A DNA stretch of 64,000 nt from Streptomyces sp. V4I2 (GTDB lineage: Bacteria > Actinomycetota > Actinomycetes > Streptomycetales > Streptomycetaceae). The notes below the pieces were generated by a model. It worked only from the letters and a program-made list of their open reading frames with translations. It was not told where the DNA came from and did not search any database. The translations under genes were made by a program, and so were the position numbers. The DNA is taken from positions 2,604,001 to 2,668,000 of the forward strand of contig NZ_JAUSZM010000003.1 in assembly GCF_030817655.1 (NCBI RefSeq), written 5' to 3'. Each line of letters begins with the position of its first letter. The first letter of the stretch is position 1. Below are positions 63,238-64,000 of this stretch, one piece after another.

Positions 63238-64000
63238 TCAAGCGGCGGGGGCTCCCAGGCGGCTGAACTGCGCCCGGTACGCGCTCGGCGTCAGCCCGGT
63301 GCGCCGTACCAGGTGCGCCCGCAGCGAGTCGGCCGTGCCGAGGCCGCTGGCGTGGGCCACCTGGTCCATGGGCAGGCCGGTGGTTTCCAGGAGCTCCTTC
63401 GCCCGCTCGATGCGCTGGTGGAGCAGCCACTGGAGGGGGCTGACCCCGCTCTCGGCGTGGAAGCGGCGCGTGAGGGTGCGTACGGAGACTCCCGCGTGGC
63501 GGGCAAGATCGGTCAGGGTGAGCGGCTTGTCGAGGTTGCGCATGGCCCAGCCGCGGGTGTCGGCGCAGGCGGTGCCGCGCTCGGGCGGCAGCGGGGTCTG
63601 CGTGAACTGGGTCTGGCCGCCGGGGCGGACGGGGGCGACCAGGGCGAGGCGGGCGACCTGGTTGGCCGCGGCGGCGCCGTAGTCGGTGCGGATGATGTGC
63701 AGGCACAGGTCGATACCGGCGGCGTACCCGGAGGACGTCATGATCCGGCCGTCCTGCACGTAGAGGACGTCGCCGGTGACGTCGACCGCCGGGTAGCGCT
63801 CGCGCAGCTCGTCGGCCTGGTTCCAGTACGTGGTGGCCCGGCGGCCGTCCAGCAGACCCGCCTCGGCCAGGACGAACGCGCCGCTGCAGATGGACGCGAT
63901 CCGCTTGCCCGCGGCGGCGGCCTCGCGCACGGCGGCCACCGTGCGCGGGTCGGGCACGTACCGCTGTCCGGTGCCTACGACGACGGCCATGTCCGCCGCC
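63238..64000 (-). CDS. GlxA-type AraC family regulator (5' end outside the window)
   Basis: The visible 250 residues contain the end of a DJ-1/PfpI-like domain (RIASICSGAFVLAEAGLLDG with the nucleophile-elbow cysteine, TTYWNQADELRERYP, ILTSSGYAAG-like segment) and a C-terminal AraC DNA-binding domain (LTLTDLARHAGVSVRTLTRR, GTADSLRAHLVRRTGLTPSAY). Such regulators sense small molecules and activate adjacent genes. The frame continues through the window edge, so the start is missing. The target genes are not visible. Confidence 0.9.
   Translation of the reverse strand, partial: AADMAVVVGTGQRYVPDPRTVAAVREAAAAGKRIASICSGAFVLAEAGLLDGRRATTYWNQADELRERYPAVDVTGDVLYVQDGRIMTSSGYAAGIDLCLHIIRTDYGAAAANQVARLALVAPVRPGGQTQFTQTPLPPERGTACADTRGWAMRNLDKPLTLTDLARHAGVSVRTLTRRFHAESGVSPLQWLLHQRIERAKELLETTGLPMDQVAHASGLGTADSLRAHLVRRTGLTPSAYRAQFSRLGAPAA

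Overview
The window is Streptomyces chromosome. GC content is very high, translated genes show strong third-position bias, start codons are often GTG, many genes overlap by ATGA or GTGA, and the gene order matches the S. coelicolor core region that runs from the nucleoid protein gene gbn through the phosphate transporter pitH2 and the cobalamin cluster to ectABCD (synteny recalled from memory, not searched). No rRNA, tRNA or CRISPR array was seen, and no complete insertion sequence.

Layout. 1-10 kb: enoyl-CoA hydratase family gene, gbn, an ABC-F ATPase, a VOC protein, a conserved unknown, an alpha/beta hydrolase, a class II aldolase, a secreted GH25 lysozyme with a TTA codon, and a Pit phosphate transporter behind a PHO-box-like repeat. 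10.4-14.8 kb: an accessory trypsin/STAND-NTPase/WD40-like module with its small partner gene. The beta-propeller half is broken by frameshifts and a stop codon. 14.9-33.5 kb: a cobalamin riboswitch followed by cobD-cobQ-cobN-chlID-cobO-cobB-cobI, an oppositely oriented ZIP transporter, then cobM-cobL-cbiG/cobJ-cobH-cbiX-cobC. Most junctions are translationally coupled. One is broken by a 196-bp insert with a hairpin and a tiny ORF, and cobB carries a dispersed repeat inserted in frame. 33.5-40.3 kb: a LacI-controlled sugar-uptake operon (two permeases, lipoprotein, LacI regulator, DUF2264 protein) with a palindromic operator in its promoter.

40.3-49.3 kb: a predicted sortase-anchored surface protein opposite a 2,347-residue secreted RHS/YD-repeat protein. 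The RHS protein carries a golvesin-like module, an RHS core, a Hint protease and a C-terminal domain with deaminase-like zinc residues, and is followed directly by a probable immunity gene. This toxin-immunity pair is the most interesting system in the window. 49.3-55.6 kb: amidohydrolase, PIG-L deacetylase, a polar amino acid ABC transporter with a clear promoter, a class V aminotransferase and a short DUF664-like protein. 55.8-59.1 kb: the ectoine/hydroxyectoine operon ectABCD. 59.1-64 kb: an ECF sigma factor with an anti-sigma factor fused to a mycothiol-dependent-type domain, another class V aminotransferase, a DsbA/FrnE oxidoreductase, a 500-bp repeat-rich non-coding stretch, and a truncated GlxA-type AraC regulator at the edge.

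Together the genes cover cofactor B12 synthesis, osmoprotection, phosphate, sugar and amino acid uptake, and interbacterial or self/non-self conflict (RHS toxin, decayed STAND module). Dispersed Streptomyces repeats recur in the gaps and once inside a gene.
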